From Protopterus annectens (Eukaryota; Chordata; Ceratodontiformes; Protopteridae), in NCBI RefSeq assembly GCF_019279795.1, contig NC_056725.1:1070613068-1070677067 (forward strand): a stretch of DNA of 64,000 nucleotides. The letters are read 5' to 3'. Both the position numbers and the translations under genes were made by a program. Under the pieces are notes generated by a model that made no database searches, was not told the DNA's origin, and saw only the letters and a program-made list of their open reading frames with translations. Positions 50,496 to 60,794 of the stretch are shown here, one piece after another (the first letter of the stretch is position 1; the number at the start of each line of letters is the position of its first letter).

Positions 50496-51639
50496 TGATC
50501 ACATTCAGGTAGCACCCCAATGTCTATCCAAGGCTATGGAAGTAGCAGTTCAAATCATGGCAGAGATGGTGCACATTTTCAAGGGTGACAGCACTGAACT
50601 GAGTAGTCTATCACGCATGTCTCTCACCTATCCAAGATGCCATGAGACAGTGTTAGCACAGTGCCTGATTGTGTTCATGCAGACAGACACATTGAAAAAA
50701 TAATTCACTTGCCCATACCACTTCAAACACATGCAATCTGTCTAAATAGTACTGTTGCATGCTATACATCTGTTGTTACTGGCCCTGAACACAGTATACT
50801 CTGGAAGTTATATGTGTTTCCTATTTGAAAACACTCACTTCTTTGGTGTCAGTCTTGAACTACTAGCCCCCTCACCACCATTGTATGCAAATCATAACCA
50901 TGCCCTGCTCTTTTCCTTTGTGACATAGGGTTGCATATATGCCTGATTCACACAGTGGATAGCTAATGCTTGCTTATTCACAAGCCTGGAAATATCAATA
51001 TGTATTGCACAGCAAAAGTTGATTTCTTGCTCATACTCATTTGTGAATGATTGCTTCTATAACTGTTGACCCACATCATATTTCAGTTATATGATATATA
51101 GCAATATATGTGAAGTATAATGTTTGTGAATGTGTCACAAGTGATGATTCAATAAAGGTGTTTAAAAATATTTCAGTTAGTACTGTCATTACAGCGGTAG
51201 AAGCATTAAGTACTTCAGTCTTGCTACTTGGTATAGTTGTGTAAATGAGGGTATAATTGACTTGTTCCATGTTTTATGCAAGTGGTTGGTTGAAATGCTT
51301 AATGCACACTATTGTTTCTAATACATAGCTGTATATTGAAACATTTTACAGAGGAGATATTACTGTCATAACTGTACACTTCAAAGAAATGTTCTGCTTA
51401 TGCACATATACATATTTCCATATGAGAGCAATCAGTTACATAACATTTTTTTCTTTACAGTTTTTACACTTAGTTTGTCATTACTACATTTACAATAGGA
51501 ATCCTTGAGGATCATCCCTGTCTGATGCTATCAGAAGACAGACATTATATGATTAAGAAAAGGTTGAGGAGTCTGACAGGCATCAGTTGTCATGCTTGTA
51601 TAAGCATGGGATCTTAGTCTTTGACATAGATAGTGATTG

Positions 51640-52520
51640 TGTGTGCTCTCCTTTGCCTCTCAGCCAGAGCCACGGCATACTGTGCATCTGCAGATGGTGA
51701 TTCTCCATCAAACTCCTCATCTTTACCTGCTGCTCCTAGCCCCATCTGTGGTCCTTGAAACTTTGTTGCTGCCCATTGGTGACCCTATTGAAGCTGTTAC
51801 CTGAGTATTATATTGTGTAAAATGGCACAGACTGTAAGTATTTTGGCATAGGTGCCAGGGTTATACTGCAGTGCACTTCTTGATGTGTCTAGACACTGTA
51901 ACCTTGATTTAAACCAACCAAACACAAGTTCTATGATATTCCTAGTTTGAGCATGGACATTCTTGCATCCTTGCTCAGTGGAGTTGAGTGTGTTTGTCAT
52001 AGGTGTCATGAGCCAGGGTTCCAATGCATAATCTGCATCTCCCACTAGATGCTTTTGATGAATGTCACCCCTAACAAACCTGGTATACAGATCACAAGTG
52101 TGCCATATGTGTCAGTCATAGAAATTGCTTAGGTTACCTGCAGAGACACTGTAGAGTGAAAAGCTTTTCTGTTGATGTATGTCCTTCCCTGTCCACCTGA
52201 TGGGGCTTTTATTTTTATGTGTGCAATGTATGTTCGCCTACACTTCAGGGAAGTATGCTACTGTATGGAATTCCTAGATGGCTCTTGATCTCTCCTGTGG
52301 TGTTCATGGGAAACAGATATGCTCCCTTGCATTTGCATTTAATAACTGATGTAATACTCTAGAGGCTGATGTCTGTGACACCCCTAATATATCCCCTGTG
52401 TTTCTTTGGAAAATACCACTAGTTACTATATATAATGCTAAACATGCCTTTGCTTCCACTGTGATGGGTTCTCCATGATTTTTCTATGGCCTGAGGTTGG
52501 GGCTGCAAAGGTTACAACTA
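51640..52520 (-). pseudogene. Harbinger-1 DDE transposase, broken
   Basis: The frame 52,045-51,797 reads GDADYALEPWLMTPMTNTLN, ARTRNIIELVFGWFKSRLQC-like sequence (with the third catalytic Glu in N-I-I-E) and LDTSRSALQYNPGTYAKILT. It is clearly homologous to the intact Harbinger-2 protein. Upstream pieces GIFQRNTGDILGVSQTSASR (near 52,390) and VLHQLLNA align with residues 101-128 of Harbinger-2. The central catalytic part (52,050-52,330) carries stops and shifts. Confidence 0.85.
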
Positions 52521-52739
52521 GGATCTAAACACTCTTCTTCTTGCCCAATATCTGGCAGCAGCAACAGCAGCACTCTAATTTAAAGCTGTTGCCCATACAG
52601 CATAATAATTCCAACAGCAACTCCTAACATGGTTTTTTCCCCTAGGTGTAATCAGGCCTGTATTCCAAAGAATGTCAGTATACATGGCAAAAGAATACAT
52701 TGAGTGTGCTGGACTGGTTTATAGATTCATGAATACCTC

Positions 52740-54110
52740 CACCATGTTGGATTGGTTAATCAACATGTACTTAGGCTCTTTATGCTTTCATAGCATATTC
52801 TGCCATTTTCCTTTGCTGGCAGCTCTACACATTGCTTAGATCCTCTTAATGAATACTAAATTGATTGTGATCATGTAGCTGTTAATGAATCTGGCTCATT
52901 GTCTTGGTTTGTTAAGGACACTGTGCCGTGTTTGTGTGTGTGGCGGGGGGGAGTGTAAGCTTCTTTCTTTATTTATTTGTTCTTTGGTAACTAGAAAAGT
53001 CTGACTGAGACAGTGGCCCATTTTCAGTTGAAGCCCAGGGAGAAAAACTCCACAACAGATTCAAAAACATTTAAACAGTAACTGATGAGAAATTATATAC
53101 AAGGGTAGAAAAGCTCTGCAACAGATTCAATATTTTGCAATGAAACAGTGGAAAGGATCCACAAAACACACAAACACATTTTACAACAGCTGATAAGTAA
53201 GTTGCATACAAGGGGAGAAAATCCCCACAACAAGTGAAACATAAACAGATCAAACTACATTTATAGAATATTACTAGGATAAACTATGATCAAGAGTACA
53301 ATTTGAACTGCTAGCAGCAAGACATTTTGCAGAAGGAGATAGCCTATATCAAGTCAACTAATACATACTTATTCAAAGTATTGGCTATATGTCTATAAGG
53401 AAGTGAGAAATAATAGACTATTCTGCTGTCAAAACAGAGTAATAGAATGAGATGAGGAATGCTGAGTAGGAAGGAAAATTAAGGACATTAACTCATTACA
53501 ACCAAGTGCACCTCCAGGCGTTTCTGCAGTTAACTCCTACTGACACCTCTAGGTGTCAAATATTTATTGTTTGTATTTACATTAGTAATTCCAAAACTTT
53601 GCTACATACATGATATCAGAAGATGTCATCCTAAAGCATACAAGATGGCAAGCACAATGTTAGTGATATTTGACCTGTGTCTAATTAAGCTAAAGAGATA
53701 TCAAATATTATTTGTATACTGTTTATTTGTATTGCAGTAAGTTTAGTATTTTTCTAAATACCTCAGCATTCAGGAAACACAGACAGAACTGCATAGCCGC
53801 ATATGAAAGCTCACAGCTGTATAAAAAAAAATCCTGCTGGCAGTATATGTCTTGCTTGAATAGTTACTGCAATAGCATAAGCTGTTTATACAACATTACA
53901 AAATTAATATTCACTGCCTTTATTTTGGCTTATAAATTCCAGGTTAAAGTATTACTGAATGAATGCCACTAATGTAGACATTAATTTATCCTAAATAGTT
54001 TTCCATTTACAGTTTTTAAGTAACACTTATGGATCGAAAGATATGAATATTTGTTTTAATTGAAAGGAGATAATTTAATTTTTTAAAGCCCCCAGATTTA
54101 TTATTCCTCT
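52740..54110. other. No gene recognised; imperfect repeats at 53,037-53,230
   Basis: At 53,037-53,230 the motif GGGGAGAAAA-CTCC-ACAACA occurs three times with changes (near 53,039, 53,105 and 53,212), with ACAGCTGATAAG / ACAGTAACTGATGAG in between. No protein features. Confidence 0.5.
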
Positions 54111-54136
54111 GGCCGTTTAGGAGAAGGATGGCAGAA

Positions 54137-54440
54137 TGTCATGCATAGTAATGAAGCATGCTGCCTGAGCTCCTAACCTTACATGGAGCGTGCAAGAATA
54201 CATGGGGCGTGTCTGAGAACAGAGCTCTCAGAATATATATGCCCCCACAAAGAAGAACAGCAGAAAGGGGTAAGAAACGAGTGAGACCGTTCATTGGTGT
54301 CCGCATATCCCCACCAACAGTCCCCCTTGTGTACAACAGCAAAAGTATACAGAAATAAAATGAACAAACCCTTTACTTTTTGTTTAAATCCTATTAAAGC
54401 TAACTGTAAGTGTGCGGGTGTGCCCATCCCTTAGCTATGG
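54137..54440 (+). other. Possible solo LTR or promoter-bearing repeat
   Basis: A GC-richer island. A TATA-like AGAATATATATGCCCCC lies at about 54,229, and the polyadenylation signal AATAAA at 54,354 is about 120 bases downstream, the spacing expected of an LTR with a short R region. There is no partner copy, no internal retroviral coding and no clear TG...CA ends. Confidence 0.3.
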
Positions 54441-54507
54441 TTAATGCAGCTTAAATGGCTGAAGAGGATAACAAGGAAGATATAGGCAAATGAATCAGCA
54501 TAGCAAT

Positions 54508-54575
54508 AGTGTAGTGGGCAGAGCATTCACCTTATGAGCAGGCATTCCCAGTTAGAGTCCCACTGCAGCAAATTC
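54508..54575 (+). repeat. tRNA-like SINE head
   Basis: It reads TAGTGTAGTGGGCAGAGCAT (A-box region), then an anticodon-loop-like CTTATGAGCA and GTTAGAGTCCCAC (B box). The spacing is tRNA-like, but the acceptor stem is absent. Confidence 0.65.
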
Positions 54576-54699
54576 CATTTTCCATGGAAAAGCAAGTTAT
54601 GACTAATATTTATGTTGCATAACCCACTAAATAACATATATTTATGAACTGGAGTACTGCAGCAAATGCACATGTGAGATGTTAGTATCATAGTGAATA

Positions 54700-54900
54700 A
54701 AGCACTAGTAAGCAGCTTTAAGCACTAATAAGCAGTAGTAAGCATATTTAACCACTAGTAAGTGAGCTTAAGCCTGTCTATGTGGGGGTAAGCAATGAAC
54801 ACACAGGTTAAGCAATTCTGAAGCTAACTCTCTATAAGCAGATGTAACCGGATGTTAGCAGTGCTTACCGTCACGCAAACCCGCTTACAATTGCTCAAAA
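54700..54900. repeat. Cluster of TAAGC/AAGCA motifs
   Basis: TAAGC occurs about eight times and its complement GCTTA twice within 54,707-54,895, often as CTAGTAAGCAG- or CTAATAAGCAG-like units of 20-25 bases. It lies between two oppositely oriented tRNA-like sequences. Confidence 0.55.
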
Positions 54901-54966
54901 GTACCCTAATCACTCTGCATCCAATGGCCCTTGTTCTGCCCAACAACAAAATAAACAGTCTTTGCA

Positions 54967-55025
54967 AGGCTTAAACCCAGGACCCTACACACCGTAGCCA
55001 ACGTGATTTACCACTAAGCCATGTC
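54967..55025 (-). repeat. tRNA-like sequence with consensus A box
   Basis: On the minus strand it reads TGGCTTAGTGGTAAATCACG (a perfect A box) and, after an anticodon-arm-like stretch, CTGGGTTTAAGCCT (near B box). The T stem pairs poorly and no acceptor stem is seen, so it is a SINE head or tRNA pseudogene and not a functional tRNA. Confidence 0.65.
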
Positions 55026-55110
55026 AGATATACATAACCCTGATGTTTTCACAAACATATCATTTAGCCCAGTCATTCAACAGTACAGGAAATGTATTTC
55101 AACATGTAGA

Positions 55111-55114
<4 letters not shown>

Positions 55115-55163
<49 letters not shown>

Positions 55164-55181
55164 ATATATATTATATATATA

Positions 55182-55273
<92 letters not shown>

Positions 55274-55274
55274 C

Positions 55275-55332
<58 letters not shown>

Positions 55333-55403
55333 TATAGATATATATACATATATATGTATATATATATATATACATATATATATAGATATATATATACATA
55401 TAT
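55115..55403. repeat. (TG)n then (TA)n compound microsatellite
   Basis: A TG tract at 55,115-55,160, then TA with TATAGA/TACATA interruptions to 55,403, ending directly at a GC-rich, CpG-rich sequence. Confidence 0.98.
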
Positions 55404-56917
55404 ACCCCGGGATTCATGAAGCTTGCGCAAGGCGCACGCATAGCATAGGCGTTATAATGCCAAATATGGCCGCCGAGCGATTCAGGTACGATCCAATTCC
55501 ACGTGCACAACCGGCGTACCCCACATCTGCGCAGCCCCCAGCGTAGGTATGCAAATCACCCCATGTGCAGTGTTGCACCATGCAAATGAAGGCATATAGT
55601 GATTCATGAAGTGGTGCAGGTGTAGCGTAAGCCCACAGAAATGTAAACCAAAAAACACGGTTTACATTTTCCCAAACATAACATCGGAGCTATGAAAGAG
55701 GGCCAGACCCAGGTATCACAACGTGAACATATGCCAATGGCGAAATACACAGCCAATGGCATAAGAAAAGATGCACAATGCGTATATAACAACATTTAAT
55801 GCCATGTCCACAGTAACGCACAGCAGAACCGCAGGGCATGTGTGCGGAAGCTGTAACATAAAGAAATAATATAAAAATGTCATAAAATCGCAACGTAATA
55901 GAAATCAGGTTTACAGCATAATACACAATGGTAGGCATGGAACACCACAACCAAGGTGCAAGGGTTGCTAAGGGCTTGTGATAGTGTTCGGCGCAGTAAC
56001 TATGAATTAGTAGTCAATGCCATGCAAATGATGCAGATAATACTGAATCGCAAATGTCCCGCCCGATGAAGGTTGTACCATACGGCACAGCAGTATAACA
56101 CCGAGGAGTGGCTCAGAGGAGATTCATGACATCAGCAGAGGGGTGTGCCACCGTAGCACTAAGCACATTGGAGCAGTGCAAATCTGGCCTGTCCGTTGCT
56201 AAGCAAAGCTGCAGGACAGGGGTGGGGAGGAATCGTTTAGCTGAGAGCACACATGGTGGCCAAAAGCACATGTGTACAAGGATGGAAACGTGCCCGAAAC
56301 CCAGTAATCAGACGCACACGCCGCAAACAATAGCATAAACAGGAAGGACAGAGGAAGAAAAGAAGGAAATGCGGAAGTAGGGTAATTGGAATACTAATGA
56401 GCAATCAACACCAATCAACCCACGAAGGCCAATCGACGGCAGCTGACAAGTCCGCTTGCAGAAACCTGCAAAACAGGATAGGGGAGGCATGTGAATGCAA
56501 AGAGAGGAGGGGAGGTATTGGATTGCAAAGATAGGAGACCTGACAGCAGAGCAAAGCAAACCGACAGCAGACTGGCAGTAGCACACATAACGCAAGATAC
56601 TCCAGGTCCAGGAAAGCACAAATGAAAGTAGGCTGCAGGATGCATGCCAGAAAATGGTAGGTGCAACGCGCAGAAATGTAAAGGGAAGGTCAAGAGGTAA
56701 TCCATGGCAGGCAAATGTAATTCAACACCAAAGGCACCACAATAGTAGTCCCGGCAGTAAAACACATAACGTAACCTGTAGCTACGAACGTACATACACA
56801 CCCTATGACATCATCGGTGTTCACAGTACAATAGTATAAAGTGTGTAAGCACCCAACACACACCTGTGTATTCCCAAACACTGCACCATAGGTGTAAACA
56901 CACGGGGAACTTTTAAA
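55404..56917 (+). other. CpG-rich leader of Harbinger-2; possible left terminus
   Basis: Beginning at 55,404 the sequence turns abruptly GC- and CpG-rich (CCCCGGGATTCATGAAGC, then GCGCAAGGCGCACGC). GATTCATGAAG recurs at about 55,601. No protein is evident in the 1.5 kb before the transposase ATG. This is probably the 5' region of Harbinger-2, with the terminus at or near 55,404. A matching right end was not found. Confidence 0.5.
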
Positions 56918-58075
56918 ATGTACATGTTGGGAGCTGCCATAGCTGTGATTCATCAGCATGTGTCAGAGACTGACGGTGTTGTTGAGGATGATGCCGACAA
57001 CCACCGCAGGGCTCGGAGGAGAAGGAGAGTGTTCAGACCAAGGGTAACTTACCAGGGGCTACATCACCTGGAGATAGTAGAGCGTTACAGGGTGGACAGA
57101 GACATCTTACAGCAAATAGTGGAGCTGTGCCGGCCACGCCTGAGAACCAGAAACAACAGAAGGGAACCCATACCAGTGGACACGAAGGTATGTGTAAGCC
57201 TGCGAATACTGGCCACAGGTACCTTTCAAAAGCCAACTGGAGATATAATGGGTATCTCACAGGCATCAGCATCCAGGGTACTACACCAGTTCCTGGATGC
57301 CATGTTACCACATGCTAATGAGCAGATATACTTCCCCAAAACTCAGGAGGAGTTGGCCAGCAATATGCGTCACTTCCACCGTGTGGCACAATACCCGGAG
57401 GTACTGGGTGCGATAGACTGCATGCACATGCAAATCAAGTCACCACCTGGTGAGCAGGGTATGCGCTACATAAACCACAAGGGATTCCACTCCATCAACT
57501 GCCAGGTCGTGTGCAATGCCCAGGGCATTATCATGGATGTGTGTGCTGGCAGCCCTGGGAGCTACCATGACTCCCATATCTGGCATGCCTCACAGCTGTA
57601 TCAGGTATTTGTCAGGGGGGACATCCCACATGGCCATCCCGTGGGGGATGCTGGCTATGCACTGGAGTCGTGGATGATGACTCCCATCAGAAATGCACAC
57701 ACACCCATGCAAGAACGACATAATGAGGCACACACACAAACCAGAATCATCATAGAGCGTGTGTTCAGGATGCTGAAATCACGGTTCCGGTGCTTGGATA
57801 CATCTGGTGGAGCCTTGCAGTACTCTCCAGGCACGTGTGCCCACATCGTCATAGTATGTGCCATGCTACATAATATGATCCTGCGGAAGCAGCTGCAGCG
57901 GGGACAAAATGGTGAAGGCCCTCATAGCCCACCGCAATTGCCAAGGCCAGTACAGGCACAGAGGGATTCAGACCATGAACACGCTGTGCCAGCCCCAGTA
58001 GGCAGACAGAGGCGTGCCCAATATGCCTACGCCTTGGCAAAGAGGGAACGTATAGCACATACTCTGACCATGTAG
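56918..58075 (+). CDS. Harbinger (HARBI1-like) DDE transposase, intact
   Basis: An open frame of 385 codons with no stop or shift, the only intact full-length protein gene seen in the window. The N-terminal third has a basic stretch (RRARRRRR, residues 31-37, a likely nuclear signal) and a helix-turn-helix-like segment DTKVCVSLRILATGTFQKPT with GISQASASRVLHQFL (residues 88-126). The DDE nuclease fold follows: GAIDCMHMQI gives the first Asp (167), GSPGSYHDSHIW the second (218), GDAGYALESW the conserved G-D-x-G-Y block (243-252) and TRIIIERVF the Glu (280). RFRCLDTSGGALQYSP and VCAMLHNMILR are family blocks after it. Residue 284 is Arg where Gly is common. HARBI1-type proteins are about 350 residues, so the length is normal; the tail from 325 on is low-complexity. 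A Myb-like partner gene was not found nearby. The protein would cut and join transposon ends in the nucleus. Confidence 0.95.
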   Translation: MYMLGAAIAVIHQHVSETDGVVEDDADNHRRARRRRRVFRPRVTYQGLHHLEIVERYRVDRDILQQIVELCRPRLRTRNNRREPIPVDTKVCVSLRILATGTFQKPTGDIMGISQASASRVLHQFLDAMLPHANEQIYFPKTQEELASNMRHFHRVAQYPEVLGAIDCMHMQIKSPPGEQGMRYINHKGFHSINCQVVCNAQGIIMDVCAGSPGSYHDSHIWHASQLYQVFVRGDIPHGHPVGDAGYALESWMMTPIRNAHTPMQERHNEAHTQTRIIIERVFRMLKSRFRCLDTSGGALQYSPGTCAHIVIVCAMLHNMILRKQLQRGQNGEGPHSPPQLPRPVQAQRDSDHEHAVPAPVGRQRRAQYAYALAKRERIAHTLTM

Positions 58076-58304
58076 GCCCCTACGGACTGACACCTCTCCA
58101 CCTGCACACACAGTAAAATGGAAGGCACACAAACATGACCACCTGTAAATCGTAATGTATAGGTGGCCCAATGTGTGACTCCTACATAGGCAGCCCTCAA
58201 ACATTGTAAACACAACAGCCAGTGCAACACGGAATGCCAACACCTGAACAGTACATGGGTCCTACAGCATATGGTGGTGCTGTTTGCCTGTCACATTCCC
58301 CGCC

Positions 58305-58440
<136 letters not shown>

Positions 58441-60794
58441 ACACATATGCATATATATGATACAGATAGAAAGGGCAGGGCAATAGAGGGATATATGGTG
58501 ATATAGATGGATTCAGCGATATCTGCAAATATGATAGATAGACCAACGACATTCACAACATCATGGAGGTACAAATAAATAGGATACCGCCAACCAAGGA
58601 ATGTGTAACATACCGACATGCGTAACCACGAGGCTGAAAGTCTGAGAGAACACAGTACCGGAACAGTACATCCGTGAGTAATAGTATGATGATATGAAGG
58701 GACGGTTAGTCACCGCTGATGGTGTCGCGGTCCACATAGGTACTGTGTTCAACTGAGTCTGTGAGTGCCGTGGTCTGTGTAAGTGTGCGTCGAGGGTACC
58801 GTGTGCGTGTCTGTGTGACTGTAATGTGTGTGTGTTCGCAACATGTGTATGTTGGTGCCAAGTCAGAGGCAGACCAGTATGGTAGGTGTGGGTATAGCTA
58901 GACGTAGGCATACAGTTATGACTTGTACCACAATAGGAGGGACATCCCCACCCTGGGCAGGTGTGTCCTGACATAAAACAGTACAAAGGGCAAATGTCCG
59001 AGATGGTAGGACATAAATATGTCCCATATATAATGTAACAGTCGTATTTAATAGTCATACCTGTATGTAAGAAACTTAAATGTCACATGCAATATGATAG
59101 GTATCCAAAGTCACACAACAATAGGTATGTAGTGAGGATAAAAGTATGTGCTACCTGTGTACTGACCGTGGCCACGTGTTGGCCTGTAAACACCGCTGTG
59201 TGTCCCGCAAGTGTCCAACAATGACCATATGATAAGGTGGCAACCCATGGCAAACAGGCTCTTTTAACAACACAACCACAATGACTGCAAATATCTGGGA
59301 CAGAAATACAAGGGATAGCTGTCACCTACACATATCCCCTGATATATCGCTGCAATTACGGAGGTATACAAGTAGCAAGCTCACCTGCAGACGATATAGA
59401 AACCAATTAACAATGGCCCAATGTATAATCCCGTAACATAAGTCTACTAACTGTTAGCTCTCTAATCAGGGACGGAGCCCACACACATATATACGGATTA
59501 TGTAGAAATGCAAGGCCCACAAACCGTATATGTTACGTACAACCACCGACATCCCCCACACTAGAAACTAAAGCAATACAAACTGTAATAGCAGCACATT
59601 CATCCAGTCAGTCAATTACATCTGCAGAACCCTCAACATACCGTGTGGGAGACACAATTAACGGCGACATGCAAAATTGTAGGCATAGTATAATGGAACA
59701 AACAGCCATGTTACAGGTATTGATTGCAATACTCCATTATCAGACGTCGGGATGACAGGTACACCCACATGTTGAACCAAATACTCTACCTGTCACACAC
59801 AATCCACGGGGGACATGAATCCAAACTATACTTGTCTCCATGCATAGCAGTTGCAGTTACACATAACAAAACACGATACAGACCATCTCCCCGAAGGTAG
59901 GGCAAATAGGCAACGCCCAAGTGGAGAATCCAATTATACCCCACTGTCGCTGCGTAATTGGCGAATGGAGTAGCTGCACAGCTGATATGCAAGTAATTAG
60001 TCACTCAGGAACACCAATTGGCGGGAAGAATCCACATGTTTCAGGTATCGATGTATATAAGGATGACTCGCCAGACATTCAAACCGTATGCTCATACCTA
60101 AAAACATTGGAAACACTGTGAGACAGATAGAATCGAAATGCCGTAACGACAACAAGGTATGTAGAACGCCCGATATGTAAGGTTATGTATAGCATGATCT
60201 GTATTAATTAGTTTTACTGTATGTATAGCCTGGTTTGCATTAATTAAACGTGTCCGCAATGCATAAAGTGGGGAAAGGTATTTATGTAGTGATGTCTTGC
60301 TGAGCATACTAACACTTGTAGAATCTGTGCGTCCAGCAGTGGGACACAAGGTACATAGCACAGACACCAGAAGGGATGCTACATGAGGCCATTACACAGA
60401 ACAATGCCATACAACCCGCCATCAGTGGTAGGGTATGTCCAACAAGGACGTGCCATAGCAGGGGATAGTATATGTTGATCTACTGTCACAGCACGCATGT
60501 GTATGGGCAAATAACGTTAGTGACATATGTAAGGTGGTCCGCTGAGCAAGTATGCTTTGCATCATGGGATACTATGTGAAATATGTGTAATGTATAGTAT
60601 TATAGGTAGATATGACAGATATTCAACACAGCATAACAGGCATAACATGCATACCACAGGTACCGTCTATCGGTATGTACAATAACAGGATACATATGGC
60701 CTGCAGGTATGGGACATAGTAATAGCATGATAGCTAATCTAAATGGAAGGGCTACCAAGTAACCATGCACAAAGGACAAGTAATAGCTGCACAG
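58441..60794. other. No gene recognised; probably part of or next to Harbinger-2
   Basis: It has less AT bias and more CpG than the first 55 kb, like the Harbinger-2 leader. A short near-duplicate (ATGTATAGC-x-TG...ATTAATTA) occurs at about 60,185-60,211 and 60,221-60,247. On the minus strand 58,850-58,730 a frame reads LTQTTALTDSVEHSTYVDRD, linker-like and possibly from a lost Myb gene, but nothing diagnostic supports that. Confidence 0.4.

Larger units (their letters stand above)
48700..52735. mobile_element. Decayed Harbinger DNA transposon (Harbinger-1)
   Basis: It carries the two genes typical of PIF/Harbinger elements: a Myb/SANT-like protein on the plus strand (48,763-50,330) and a DDE transposase on the minus strand (about 52,520-51,640), pointing toward each other. 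A possible right terminus lies at about 52,724-52,737 (GATTCATGAATACC), which resembles the sequence left of Harbinger-2 (CCGGGATTCATGAAGC) in reverse complement. The left terminus was not found. Confidence 0.8.

Noticed and set aside
54967..55025. Functional tRNA gene
   Set aside because: The A box is perfect, but the T stem pairs poorly and no acceptor stem can be formed.
57033..58243. Minus-strand and alternate-frame ORFs over the Harbinger-2 transposase
   Set aside because: Shadows of the 385-codon transposase, without family features.
58561..59058. 165-codon minus-strand frame as a Harbinger-2 Myb gene
   Set aside because: His/Thr-rich composition comes from TG-rich DNA. No Myb/SANT motif is visible.
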